Part shown: positions 7,872 to 14,420 of the stretch, piece after piece
How the letters are laid out: every line of letters starts with the position of its first letter
Numbering within the stretch: the stretch's first letter is position 1
Source of the DNA: Streptomyces wedmorensis
GTDB taxonomy: Bacteria; Actinomycetota; Actinomycetes; Streptomycetales; Streptomycetaceae
Direction: 5' to 3'
Length of the DNA stretch: 45,731 bases
Assembly: GCF_000716445.1 (NCBI RefSeq)
Contig: NZ_JNWK01000055.1
Location: 1-45,731, forward strand
Notes under the pieces: model-generated
Databases searched by the model: none
Seen by the model: the letters and a program-made list of their open reading frames with translations, nothing else
What the model was told of the DNA's origin: nothing
Position numbers and translations under genes: made by a program

Positions 7872-8159
7872 ATGAGCACTCTCGAGCCCGAGCGCGGGGC
7901 AGGTACGGGGACCCTCGTCGAGCCGACGCCGCAGGTGTCCCACGGTGACGGCGACCACGAGCGCTACGCCCATTACGTCCAGAAGGACAAGATCATGGCG
8001 AGCGCCCTCGACGGCACCCCCGTCGTGGCGCTGTGCGGCAAGGTCTGGGTACCGGGGCGCGACCCCAAGAAGTACCCGGTCTGTCCCATGTGCAAGGAGA
8101 TCTACGACTCCATGGGTGCCGGCGGCGGCGACAAGGACAAGGGCGGCAAGGACAAGTAA
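7872..8159 (+). CDS. DUF3039 family small zinc-ribbon-like protein
   Basis: A 95-residue actinobacterial protein of the DUF3039 family, function unknown. The core holds a conserved His-rich helix (GDHERYAHYVQKDKIM) and four potential metal ligands: ALCGK, then VCPMCKEIYDSM, which reads like a small treble-clef or ribbon. The tail (GGGDKDKGGKDK) is charged and flexible. ATG 7872 is selected because the conserved MSTLEPE start lies there. It probably shares a transcript with the YqgE-like gene and ends in a very strong terminator. No signal peptide. Confidence 0.85.
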   Translation: MSTLEPERGAGTGTLVEPTPQVSHGDGDHERYAHYVQKDKIMASALDGTPVVALCGKVWVPGRDPKKYPVCPMCKEIYDSMGAGGGDKDKGGKDK

Positions 8160-8175
8160 GCGGGTCCTGACGTCG

Positions 8176-8225
8176 GGGACGGCCCCCGTCGTGCGTACTT
8201 CGGTGCGCACGACGGGGGCCGTCCC
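8176..8225 (+). terminator. Exceptionally strong terminator (20-bp stem, UUCG loop)
   Basis: A perfect 20-bp stem (8176-8195 with 8206-8225) continues through three more pairs to a TTCG tetraloop at 8199-8202, then GTTTCTCC. It should isolate the housekeeping genes from the sugar transport locus. Confidence 0.9.
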
Positions 8226-8245
8226 GTTTCTCCGGGTCCCGGCGG

Positions 8246-8303
8246 CCGCGCCGGGGCCGTGCGGCCGCCGAGACCCGGAGACCGCGCCGGGGCCGTGCGG
8301 CCG
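8246..8303 (+). repeat. Two direct 22-bp repeats, 36-bp period
   Basis: CCGCGCCGGGGCCGTGCGGCCG occurs at 8246-8267 and again at 8282-8303, separated by 14 bp. Each copy also contains short self-complementary GGCCG segments. It lies between the terminator and the sugar operon promoter; no function assigned. Confidence 0.6.
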
Positions 8304-8340
8304 TTGCGCAGGGTGCTTCCGCCGGTCACGGAGTGGTTGA

Positions 8341-8356
8341 GGTGGTCGAGACCTCT
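8341..8356 (+). promoter_or_regulatory. DasR-like operator (dre) upstream of the sugar ABC operon
   Basis: GGTGGTCGAGACCTCT matches ACTGGTCTAGACCACT, the DasR box as I remember it, at 12 of 16 positions including the TGGTC...GACC core. It abuts the -35 element of the promoter below, a repressor position. DasR is the GlcNAc-responsive GntR-family repressor of Streptomyces chitin and aminosugar genes, which fits the GH20 hexosaminidase encoded in this operon. Confidence 0.6.
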
Positions 8357-8385
8357 TGTCGGGTCGCCGGGGTCGCACCTAGCCT
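8356..8385 (+). promoter_or_regulatory. Sigma-70-type promoter of the sugar ABC operon
   Basis: TTGTCG (8356-8361) and TAGCCT (8380-8385) with an 18-bp spacer form a good Streptomyces vegetative promoter. Expected start is at about 8392, giving a leader of ~65 nt before the binding-protein ATG. Confidence 0.6.
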
Positions 8386-8414
8386 CACACGTGTTGTGCA
8401 GAGCGAAACATCCA

Positions 8415-8429
8415 TTGCACATGTTGCAA
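8415..8429 (+). promoter_or_regulatory. Inverted repeat in the leader, possible second operator
   Basis: TTGCA-CATGT-TGCAA is a perfect 5-bp inverted repeat around a 5-bp centre, between the predicted start and the ribosome binding site. It sits in an A/T-richer stretch and could be a site for a second local regulator; nothing in the window identifies the protein. Confidence 0.35.
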
Positions 8430-8455
8430 CGCGCACTTCCGGAGGGGATTCCGAC

Positions 8456-8960
8456 ATGAAGCTGCCCGCCCGCCTCGCCACCCCGGCCGCCCTGCTCCTG
8501 CTGGCCGCACTCACCGCCACCGCCTGCGCCCCCCAGACGTCCGACGGCACGTCCACGGCGGACGAGAAGACCGGCACCCTGCGCGTCTGGCTCTTCCAGG
8601 AGGTGAGCAACAAGCCCAAGGAACAGGTCGTCGAGCAGGCCGTCGCCGCCTTCGAGGAGCGGCACCAGGGCACCGAGGTCGAGGTCGAGTACATCCCCGT
8701 CGAGACCCGCGCCCAGCGCGTCAAAGCCGCCTTCAACGACCCCGCGTCGGCCCCCGACCTCATCGAGTACGGCAACACCGACACCGCCGGCTACGTGAAG
8801 GACGGCGGACTCGCCGACATCAGCGCCGAGTTCGCCGCCTGGGACGAGACCAAGGACACCGACCCCACCGCGAAGCGGTCCGTCACCGTCGCCGGCAAGG
8901 TCTACGGCGCCCCGCTCTTCGTCGGCGTCCGCGCCCTCTACTACCGCACCGACGTCTTCG
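8456..8960 (+). pseudogene. Sugar ABC transporter substrate-binding lipoprotein, 3' part lost
   Basis: The first ~168 codons of an extracellular sugar-binding lipoprotein are intact. The ATG at 8456 is behind GGAGGGG, followed by a lipoprotein signal peptide with lipobox LTATAC at residues ~21-26, then the type-1 solute-binding fold (TLRVWLFQEV; DLIEYGNTDTAGYVKDGGL; YGAPLFVGVRALYYRTDVFA). Family members run to ~420-450 residues. Homology stops after TDVFA; the frame then enters unrelated sequence (GRWPPQVSRG...) and ends at a stop near 9064. About 250-270 C-terminal residues are missing, including most of domain 2 and the hinge, so no functional binding protein is expected. The break coincides with the TnpB-bearing element. 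Confidence 0.85.
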
Positions 8961-9219
8961 CGGGCCGCTGGCCGCCCCAAGTCTCCAGGGGGCCGCCATC
9001 AATGGCGGGGTCGCGCGCAAGGGTGTGGGCCGGGGTGTCGGTGATCAATCGGCGTCGGAACTGATGGCAGGGACTCGCGTGAACGTGCGAATTATGGCCA
9101 GTATACGAGGATTCCTGTCATTTGAGGCCCGGTGTCCGAGGTGACCGCATAGCGTTGTTGTTGTCGGTGACCCGGGTGTTCCCGGCTGTCGCCTCATCGG
9201 CAGGGGTCAACGGGCGGGG

Positions 9220-10494
9220 ATGGGGGCGGTGTTGAAGCGTCAGCGCAGTCACAGGGCCCGGATCTGTCTCACGCCTGTTCAGGCGTGGGCGGCTGAGGGG
9301 CAGGGGCATGCTGCCCGCGCGTTGTGGAATCTCGTTCATGACTGGTGGACGATGCTCCCCAAGGACAAGCGGACCCTCGGCGCGGCGGACGAGGCGATCC
9401 GGCAGGGCCGTAAGGATCTTCCCTGGCTCGGCGTTCTGCCCGCGCAGGCGGCGCAGGCGGTACTGAAGACGTACTTCCAGGCGTGGCGCAACTGCTGGGA
9501 CGGCCGCGCCCAGGCCCCGGCCTTCAAGGGCCGCTTCCGCTCGCGCATGACCGTCGACATCCCGCAGGGTCGCGATCTCCAGATCGTCAGGTTGAACCGG
9601 CGGTGGGGGCGTATGCGGGTGCCGAAGATCGGGCACGTCCGCTTCCGCTGGACGAAGGGTCTCCCAGTCGGTGAGCGCGCCGACAAGGGAAACCGGGTCA
9701 CGGGGGCGCGGCTGGTGAAGGAAGCGGACGGTTGGCATGTCGTCTTCCGAGTCCAGAGCGAGGTGCCCGAGCCGGCTCCGCACGCCGGGCCGACCGTGGG
9801 TATCGACCGGGGTATTGCCAAGCCGCTCGCCCTGTCCGACGGCACATTCCGTGACCACGGCCCCTGGCTCACCAGGGGTGAGGCCGAACGGCTGCGTCGG
9901 CTGGAGAAGACCAAGGACCGCAGGTGTCGCGCCCGCAAGCCCGGTGAGAGGAACTCGCGTCGTCTGACCCGTACGTATGGCCAGATCGCCCAGCTCCGCG
10001 CGACAGCCAAGCGCCGAGTGGTCGACTGGCAGCACAAGACCACCACTGACATCGCCGAGACGTTCTCGCGCATCGGGTTGGAAGACCTGGCCATCACCCA
10101 CATGGTCAAGTCCGTCAGAGGGACTGTGGAAGCCCCCGGGCGGAATGTCCGCCAGAAGGCCGGACTGAACCGGGCGATCTCCGGCGAGGCGTGGGGTCGC
10201 ACGGTGACCATGCTGGAGTACAAGACCGCCGACCGCGGCGGAATCGTGGTCAAGGTCCCCGCCCCGAACACCTCCCGACGCTGCTCCGCCTGCGGCGTCA
10301 TCGTCCTCGGAAGCCGGGAAACCCAAGCCCGTTTCGTCTGCAAGAACCCCGGCTGCGGGTTCGAGGGCAACGCGGACACCAACGCGGGGCGCAACATCGA
10401 TCACGCCGCCGGGCAGGCGGTGTCAGGACGTGGAGACCTCGGGGGCACCCGGTCTGCGAAGCGTCAACCACCCACCAGGCCGCACACGGCCTGA
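9220..10494 (+). CDS. tnpB: TnpB, RNA-guided RuvC-like nuclease of an IS1341-type element
   Basis: A 424-residue TnpB, the Cas12-related transposon nuclease that uses an omega/reRNA made from the element's right end to cut DNA next to a transposon-adjacent motif. All catalytic parts are visible: RuvC-I Asp196 in TVGIDRGIAKPLALSDG, RuvC-II Glu288 in RIGLEDLAI, a zinc ribbon with Cys355, Cys358, Cys374 and Cys379 (CSAC...CKNPGC), and RuvC-III Asp386 in EGNADTNAGRNI. The N-terminal wedge/REC-like region precedes them. Length is typical and no frameshift is seen, so the nuclease is probably active. ATG 9220 follows a GGGCGGGG stretch; no longer start gives conserved sequence. Confidence 0.9.
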   Translation: MGAVLKRQRSHRARICLTPVQAWAAEGQGHAARALWNLVHDWWTMLPKDKRTLGAADEAIRQGRKDLPWLGVLPAQAAQAVLKTYFQAWRNCWDGRAQAPAFKGRFRSRMTVDIPQGRDLQIVRLNRRWGRMRVPKIGHVRFRWTKGLPVGERADKGNRVTGARLVKEADGWHVVFRVQSEVPEPAPHAGPTVGIDRGIAKPLALSDGTFRDHGPWLTRGEAERLRRLEKTKDRRCRARKPGERNSRRLTRTYGQIAQLRATAKRRVVDWQHKTTTDIAETFSRIGLEDLAITHMVKSVRGTVEAPGRNVRQKAGLNRAISGEAWGRTVTMLEYKTADRGGIVVKVPAPNTSRRCSACGVIVLGSRETQARFVCKNPGCGFEGNADTNAGRNIDHAAGQAVSGRGDLGGTRSAKRQPPTRPHTA

Positions 10495-10531
10495 GAAGGG
10501 ACCTCGCCCTGTTCAGGGCGGAGGATGTCAA
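10495..10531 (+). other. Right end of the TnpB element and likely 3' part of its omega RNA
   Basis: Between the tnpB stop and the host junction are 37 nt holding a 7-bp stem CGCCCTG (10505-10511) with CAGGGCG (10514-10520) and the terminal GATGTCAA. In this family the guide RNA scaffold overlaps the 3' end of tnpB and this right end, and the guide is whatever lies just outside. Here that is GTGATGACCAACGGCGG from 10532, part of the permease gene. The scaffold's 5' limit cannot be set by eye. Confidence 0.5.
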
Positions 10532-10717
10532 GTGATGACCAACGGCGGCGGCATCGCCGGCCAGAACCTCGTCCTCAACGTCTACGCCTACCAGAAGGCC
10601 TTCGCCTCCTCCCAGTACGGCCTGGGCTCGGCGATCGGCGTCGTCATGCTCCTCATGCTGCTGGCCGTGACCCTCGTCTACCTGCGGCTGCTCCGACGCC
10701 AGGGAGAAGAACTGTGA
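10532..10717 (+). pseudogene. First sugar ABC permease (MalF/UgpA-like), 5' part lost
   Basis: Only the last ~61 codons remain, starting in the middle of a conserved stretch: VMTNGGGIAGQNLVLNVYAY is the classic MalF-type segment (consensus-like TGGGP...T.VYAYQ.AF), then the final transmembrane helix (GSAIGVVMLLMLLAVTLVYL) and a short basic tail. Around 250 N-terminal residues with the other helices and the EAA loop are missing. The reading frame is otherwise intact and its TGA overlaps the GTG of the next permease by 4 nt (GTGA), so the original operon spacing survives. An internal ATG at 10535 could still be translated, but into a functionless fragment. Confidence 0.85.
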
Positions 10718-11553
10718 ACGCCCTCCGGATCCGGCGTCCCGGGCGGCTCGCCGCCGAGGCCGCCACCCTCCTCGTGGCGGCCGCCGTCGCCTTCCCGCTG
10801 TACTGGATGGTCCTCTCGGCGTTCAAACCGGCGGGCGAGATCCAGTCGACGGACCCCAGGCCGTGGACGCTCGCGCCGTCGCTCGACTCGTTCCGAAGGG
10901 TCTTCGAACAACAGGAGTTCGGCCGCTACTTCGTCAACTCGCTGATCGTGGCGGGCACGGTCGTCCTCGCCTCCGCGCTGATCGCCTTCCTCGCGGCGAC
11001 GGCCGTCACCCGGTTCCGCTTCCGGTTCCGGACGACACTCCTGGTCATGTTCCTCGTCGCCCAGATGGTGCCGGTCGAGGCACTGACCATCCCGCTCTTC
11101 TTCCTCATGCGGGACCTCGGACAGCTGAACACCCTCGGCTCGCTGATCCTGCCGCACATCGCGTTCTCCCTGCCGTTCGCGATCTGGATGCTCCGCGGCT
11201 TCGTCAGGGCCGTCCCCGAAGCCCTGGAGGAACAGGCGCAGATCGACGGCGCGAGCCGCACCCGGTTCCTGTGGCAGATCCTCTTCCCGCTGGTCCTCCC
11301 CGGCCTCGTGGCGACCAGCGTCTTCTCGTTCATCTCGACCTGGAACGACTTCCTCTTCGCGAAGTCGTTCCTCATCAGCGACACCTCGCAGTCGACCCTC
11401 CCCATGGCGCTGCTCGTCTTCTTCAAACCCGACGAGAACGACTGGGGAGGCATCATGGCCGGCTCGACCGTGATGACGGTTCCGGTGCTCGTCTTCTTCG
11501 TACTCGTACAGCGCCGCCTGGTCTCCGGACTGGGCGGGGCGGTGAAGGACTGA
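10714..11553 (+). CDS. Carbohydrate ABC transporter permease (MalG family)
   Basis: A 279-residue inner-membrane permease of the CUT1 family with six predicted helices: the first at ~15-35 (AATLLVAAAVAFPLYWMVLS), the last near 245-265. The cytoplasmic EAA loop that contacts the ATPase reads EQAQIDGASRTRFLWQILFP. The GTG at 10714 overlaps the stop of the upstream permease remnant, so it is translationally coupled to a gene that is now broken. The protein itself is complete, but its partner permease and binding protein are destroyed and no ATPase is encoded here (CUT1 systems in Streptomyces commonly share MsiK). It is therefore likely a stranded, non-functional transporter part unless partners come from elsewhere. 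Confidence 0.9.
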   Translation: MNALRIRRPGRLAAEAATLLVAAAVAFPLYWMVLSAFKPAGEIQSTDPRPWTLAPSLDSFRRVFEQQEFGRYFVNSLIVAGTVVLASALIAFLAATAVTRFRFRFRTTLLVMFLVAQMVPVEALTIPLFFLMRDLGQLNTLGSLILPHIAFSLPFAIWMLRGFVRAVPEALEEQAQIDGASRTRFLWQILFPLVLPGLVATSVFSFISTWNDFLFAKSFLISDTSQSTLPMALLVFFKPDENDWGGIMAGSTVMTVPVLVFFVLVQRRLVSGLGGAVKD

Positions 11554-11557
11554 CGCG

Positions 11558-13204
11558 ATGACCTCCGAAACGGACCTGATCCCGGCACCCCTGACGGTCG
11601 AGCACCGGGGCGGCGCCCCCGGCTCCCTCACGCTCGACGAACGGACCACGATCGACGCCGGACCCGGCACCGCATCCACCGCCCGCTGGCTGCGGTCCGC
11701 CCTGGGACCCGCCACCGGACTTCCGCTCGCCGACGGCACGGGACCGCACGCGATCCGGCTGCGGATCGGCGAGGAGGTGGAGCGCCGGTACGGCTCCGAG
11801 GGCTACCGCCTCACCACCGGGACCCCCGACACGGCCGTCGTCATCGAGGGCGGCGGCCCCGCGGGCGTCTTCTGGGGCGCCCAGACCCTCCGCCAGCTCC
11901 TCGGCCCCGACGCGTACCGCAAGGCGCCCGTACGGAAGGACGGGGGCCGGTCCCTCCCGTGCACGACCGTCGAGGACGCCCCCCGCTTCGGCTGGCGCGG
12001 CCTCCTCCTCGACGTCTCCCGGCACTTCACGCCCAAGGACGACGTCCTGCGGTACCTCGACCTGCTCGCCGCCCACAAGCTGAACGTCTTCCACTTCCAC
12101 CTCACCGACGACCAGGGCTGGCGCATCGAGATCAAGCGCCACCCCCGGCTCACCGAGGCCGGCTCCTGGCGCTCCCGCACCAAATGGGGCCACCGGGCCT
12201 CGCCGCTCTGGACCGAGACCCCCCACGGCGGCTCCTACACCCAGGACGACATCCGCGAGATCGTCGCGTACGCCGCCGAACGGCACATCACCGTCGTCCC
12301 CGAGATCGACCTCCCCGGCCACTCGCAGGCCGCGATCTCCGCGTACCCCGAACTCGGCAACACCGACGTCGTCGACACCGCCGCCCTCACCGTCTGGGAC
12401 ACCTGGGGCGTCAACCCGAACACCCTCGCCCCGACCGACGCCGTCCTGCGCTTCTACGAGGGCGTCTTCGAGGAGGTCCTCGACCTCTTCCCGTCCACCT
12501 TCGTCCACGTCGGCGGCGACGAGTGCCCCAAGGACCAGTGGAAGGCCTCCCCGGCCGCCCAGGCCCGCATCAAGGAACTCGGCCTCGCCGACGAGGACGA
12601 GCTCCAGTCCTGGTTCATCCGCCACTTCGACCGCTGGCTCGCCGACCGCGGACGCCGCCTCATCGGCTGGGACGAGATCCTGGAGGGCGGCCTCGCGGAA
12701 GGCGCGGCCGTGTCCTCCTGGCGGGGCTACGGCGGCGGGATCGCCGCCGCCACCGCCGGGCACGACGTCGTCATGTGCCCCGAACAGCACGTGTACCTGG
12801 ACCACCGCCAGGCGGCCGGCGAGGACGAGCCGGTGCCCATCGGCTTCGTCCGCACCCTGGAGGACGTCTACCGCTTCGAACCCGTCCCGCCCGGCCTCCC
12901 ACCGGAGGCCGCCGCCCACATCCTGGGAACCCAGGCCAACGTCTGGACGGAGGTCATGGAGAACCGCGCCCGCGTCGACTACCAGGTCTTCCCCCGCCTC
13001 GCCGCGTTCGCCGAGGTCGCCTGGTCCGCGCTGCCCGCGCCGGACGCGCGCGACTACGCCGGATTCGAGCGCCGCATGACCGCCCACTACCGGCGTCTCG
13101 ACGCCCTCGGCGTCGACTACCGGCCACCCGCGGGCCCCCACCCCCGGCAGCGGCGCCCCGGCATCCTCGGCCGCCCGATCGAGGGGGCGCCCCCGAACGT
13201 GTGA
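11558..13204 (+). CDS. Beta-N-acetylhexosaminidase, glycoside hydrolase family 20
   Basis: A 548-residue GH20 enzyme that releases terminal GlcNAc/GalNAc, probably from chito-oligosaccharides taken up by the ABC system. An N-terminal GH20b domain spans ~10-130 and the TIM barrel starts at PRFGWRGLLLDVSRHF (~140). The catalytic pair is Asp321-Glu322 in HVGGDECPKDQW, used in substrate-assisted catalysis through the substrate acetamido group. Downstream aromatic motifs (GWDEILEGGL; HILGTQANVWTE) shape the pocket. There is no signal peptide, so it acts inside the cell, consistent with import of intact oligosaccharides. It starts 4 bp after the permease stop and is the last gene of the operon. Its function may persist although import through this system is lost. 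Confidence 0.92.
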   Translation: MTSETDLIPAPLTVEHRGGAPGSLTLDERTTIDAGPGTASTARWLRSALGPATGLPLADGTGPHAIRLRIGEEVERRYGSEGYRLTTGTPDTAVVIEGGGPAGVFWGAQTLRQLLGPDAYRKAPVRKDGGRSLPCTTVEDAPRFGWRGLLLDVSRHFTPKDDVLRYLDLLAAHKLNVFHFHLTDDQGWRIEIKRHPRLTEAGSWRSRTKWGHRASPLWTETPHGGSYTQDDIREIVAYAAERHITVVPEIDLPGHSQAAISAYPELGNTDVVDTAALTVWDTWGVNPNTLAPTDAVLRFYEGVFEEVLDLFPSTFVHVGGDECPKDQWKASPAAQARIKELGLADEDELQSWFIRHFDRWLADRGRRLIGWDEILEGGLAEGAAVSSWRGYGGGIAAATAGHDVVMCPEQHVYLDHRQAAGEDEPVPIGFVRTLEDVYRFEPVPPGLPPEAAAHILGTQANVWTEVMENRARVDYQVFPRLAAFAEVAWSALPAPDARDYAGFERRMTAHYRRLDALGVDYRPPAGPHPRQRRPGILGRPIEGAPPNV

Positions 13205-13306
13205 GAGACCCGACGGCGACGCCCGAAAGCCCCGACGCCGATCGTGTGAGAGCCGCGCCGTCGACGTCGGGGACCCCCCGGCGCCGACGGTGTGAGGGAC
13301 CCGACG
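13199..13306 (+). repeat. Three imperfect GTGTGAG repeats, 45-46-bp period
   Basis: GTGTGAGAGACCCGACG (13199-13215, overlapping the hexosaminidase stop), GTGTGAGAGCCGCGCCG (13244-13260) and GTGTGAGGGACCCGACG (13290-13306) recur at a near-constant spacing, with related CGACGTCGGG/CCCCGACG fragments between. They look like degraded copies of the gene's 3' end. The rest of the gap to 13544 carries only the promoter listed next. Confidence 0.5.
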
Positions 13307-13420
13307 TCCTCGTGTCACCCAAGAGCGGCGAAAGGGAAGTTACCGTCACTCCCAGGGCGTCCCGGACGGAACAGTCCTTCGCGGACCCTCGCGCCGGACG
13401 GCTCGGAAGATGTGCCAGAG

Positions 13421-13451
13421 TTGCCACGTCCGGCGTGTGAGCACGTACGGT
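13421..13451 (+). promoter_or_regulatory. Putative promoter of the molybdenum hydroxylase operon
   Basis: TTGCCA (13421-13426) and TACGGT (13446-13451) with a 19-bp spacer resemble a vegetative promoter, about 90 bp before the first gene of the operon. The spacer is slightly long, so the call is tentative. Confidence 0.4.
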
Positions 13452-13544
13452 ACGCCCACACGCAGGCGCGACAGCAGACGTGACAGCAGGCGCGACGGCC
13501 GGGCACAGTCGGGGACCACCGGGACACCGGGAAGGGGCAGCGGG

Positions 13545-14420
13545 TTGACCACGCACGCACCACAGACGGCGCAGTCCGTGACGCTGCCCGCCTCGCTCGA
13601 CGAGGCCGTGGCGGCACTCACGGCCATGCCGGCCGCCGTGCCCGTCGCCGGTGGCACCGACCTGATGGCCGCCGTCAACAGAGGTCAGCTCCGCCCCGCC
13701 GGACTCGTCGGCCTGAGCCGCATCAACGAGATCCGCGGCTGGCAGTACCAGGACGGCCACGCCCTCCTCGGCGCCGGCCTCACGCACGCCCGCATGGGCC
13801 GCCCCGACTTCGCCGCGCTCATCCCGGCCCTCGCCGCTGCCTCCCGCGCCGCCGGACCGCCCCAGATCCGCAACGCCGGCACCCTCGGCGGCAACGTCGT
13901 CACCGCGGCGCCCACCGGCGACTCGCTGCCCGTCCTCGCCGCCCTGGAGGCCGACCTCGTCGTCCTCGGGCCGCTCGGCAGCCGCGAGATCCCCGTCTCC
14001 CACCTCCTCGCGGGCCGCGACCTCCTCGCCCCCGGCGAGCTCGTCGCCTTCGTCCGCGTACCCCTGCTCCACGCCCCCCAGGTCTTCGTCAAGGCCACCG
14101 GCCGCACCGGCCCGGCCCGCGCCACCGCCTCCGTCGCCGTCGTCCTCGACCCGGCCCGCCGCGGCGTGCGCTGCGCGGTCGGCGCCGTCGCGCCGATGCC
14201 GCTGCGCCCGCTGGAGGCCGAGCGCTGGATCGCCTCCCTCGTCGACTGGGACAACGACCGCGGCCTCGCCCCCGAGGCGCTCGCCGCCTTCGGCGAGTAC
14301 GTCGCCGCCGCCTGCATCCCGGACCCGCCGGGCGACGAACAGCTGTCGCCCGGCGTACTGCACCTGCGGCGCACCGTCGCCGCACTCGCCCGACGCGCTC
14401 TGGGGAGGGCACTGTCGTGA
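13545..14420 (+). CDS. Molybdenum hydroxylase FAD-binding subunit (xanthine dehydrogenase/CoxM-like)
   Basis: A 291-residue FAD subunit of a three-subunit xanthine dehydrogenase-family enzyme; it passes electrons from the iron-sulfur clusters to NAD or another acceptor. The N-terminal PCMH-type flavin site is visible as VPVAGGTDLMAAVNRGQ (~residue 35) and RNAGTLGGNVVTAAPTGDSLP (~110-130). The C-terminal CO-dehydrogenase flavoprotein domain follows (KATGRTGPARATASVAVVL). I choose the TTG at 13545, preceded by GGGAAGGGG with 8-nt spacing, because the fold starts just after it. The stop overlaps the next gene's GTG by 4 nt. Confidence 0.88.
   Translation: MTTHAPQTAQSVTLPASLDEAVAALTAMPAAVPVAGGTDLMAAVNRGQLRPAGLVGLSRINEIRGWQYQDGHALLGAGLTHARMGRPDFAALIPALAAASRAAGPPQIRNAGTLGGNVVTAAPTGDSLPVLAALEADLVVLGPLGSREIPVSHLLAGRDLLAPGELVAFVRVPLLHAPQVFVKATGRTGPARATASVAVVLDPARRGVRCAVGAVAPMPLRPLEAERWIASLVDWDNDRGLAPEALAAFGEYVAAACIPDPPGDEQLSPGVLHLRRTVAALARRALGRALS

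Larger units (their letters stand above)
8961..10531 (+). mobile_element. TnpB-carrying IS200/IS605 (IS1341-like) element with flanking deletion
   Basis: The stretch between the broken binding-protein gene and the first-permease remnant contains one complete gene, tnpB, and no TnpA (Y1 transposase). The right end is well defined: the sub-terminal hairpin CGCCCTG-TT-CAGGGCG (10505-10520) and then GAGGATGTCAA ending at about 10531, a form I associate with Streptomyces IS605-group right ends. The left boundary is less sure: foreign sequence starts at about 8961, but the true left end could lie anywhere up to ~9200. The two flanks belong to different genes of one operon, so this is not a simple insertion. 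Roughly 1.5 kb of host DNA between them is gone. Confidence 0.75.

Noticed and set aside
8961..9064. The open frame continuing from the binding protein to 9064 as genuine C-terminus
   Set aside because: The ~35 residues after TDVFA are Arg/Pro-rich and unlike any solute-binding protein; the protein would be less than half the family length.
9118..10404. Minus-strand open frame opposite tnpB
   Set aside because: It is the reverse of a complete TnpB with all catalytic residues; no domain is recognisable in it and no start signal was seen.
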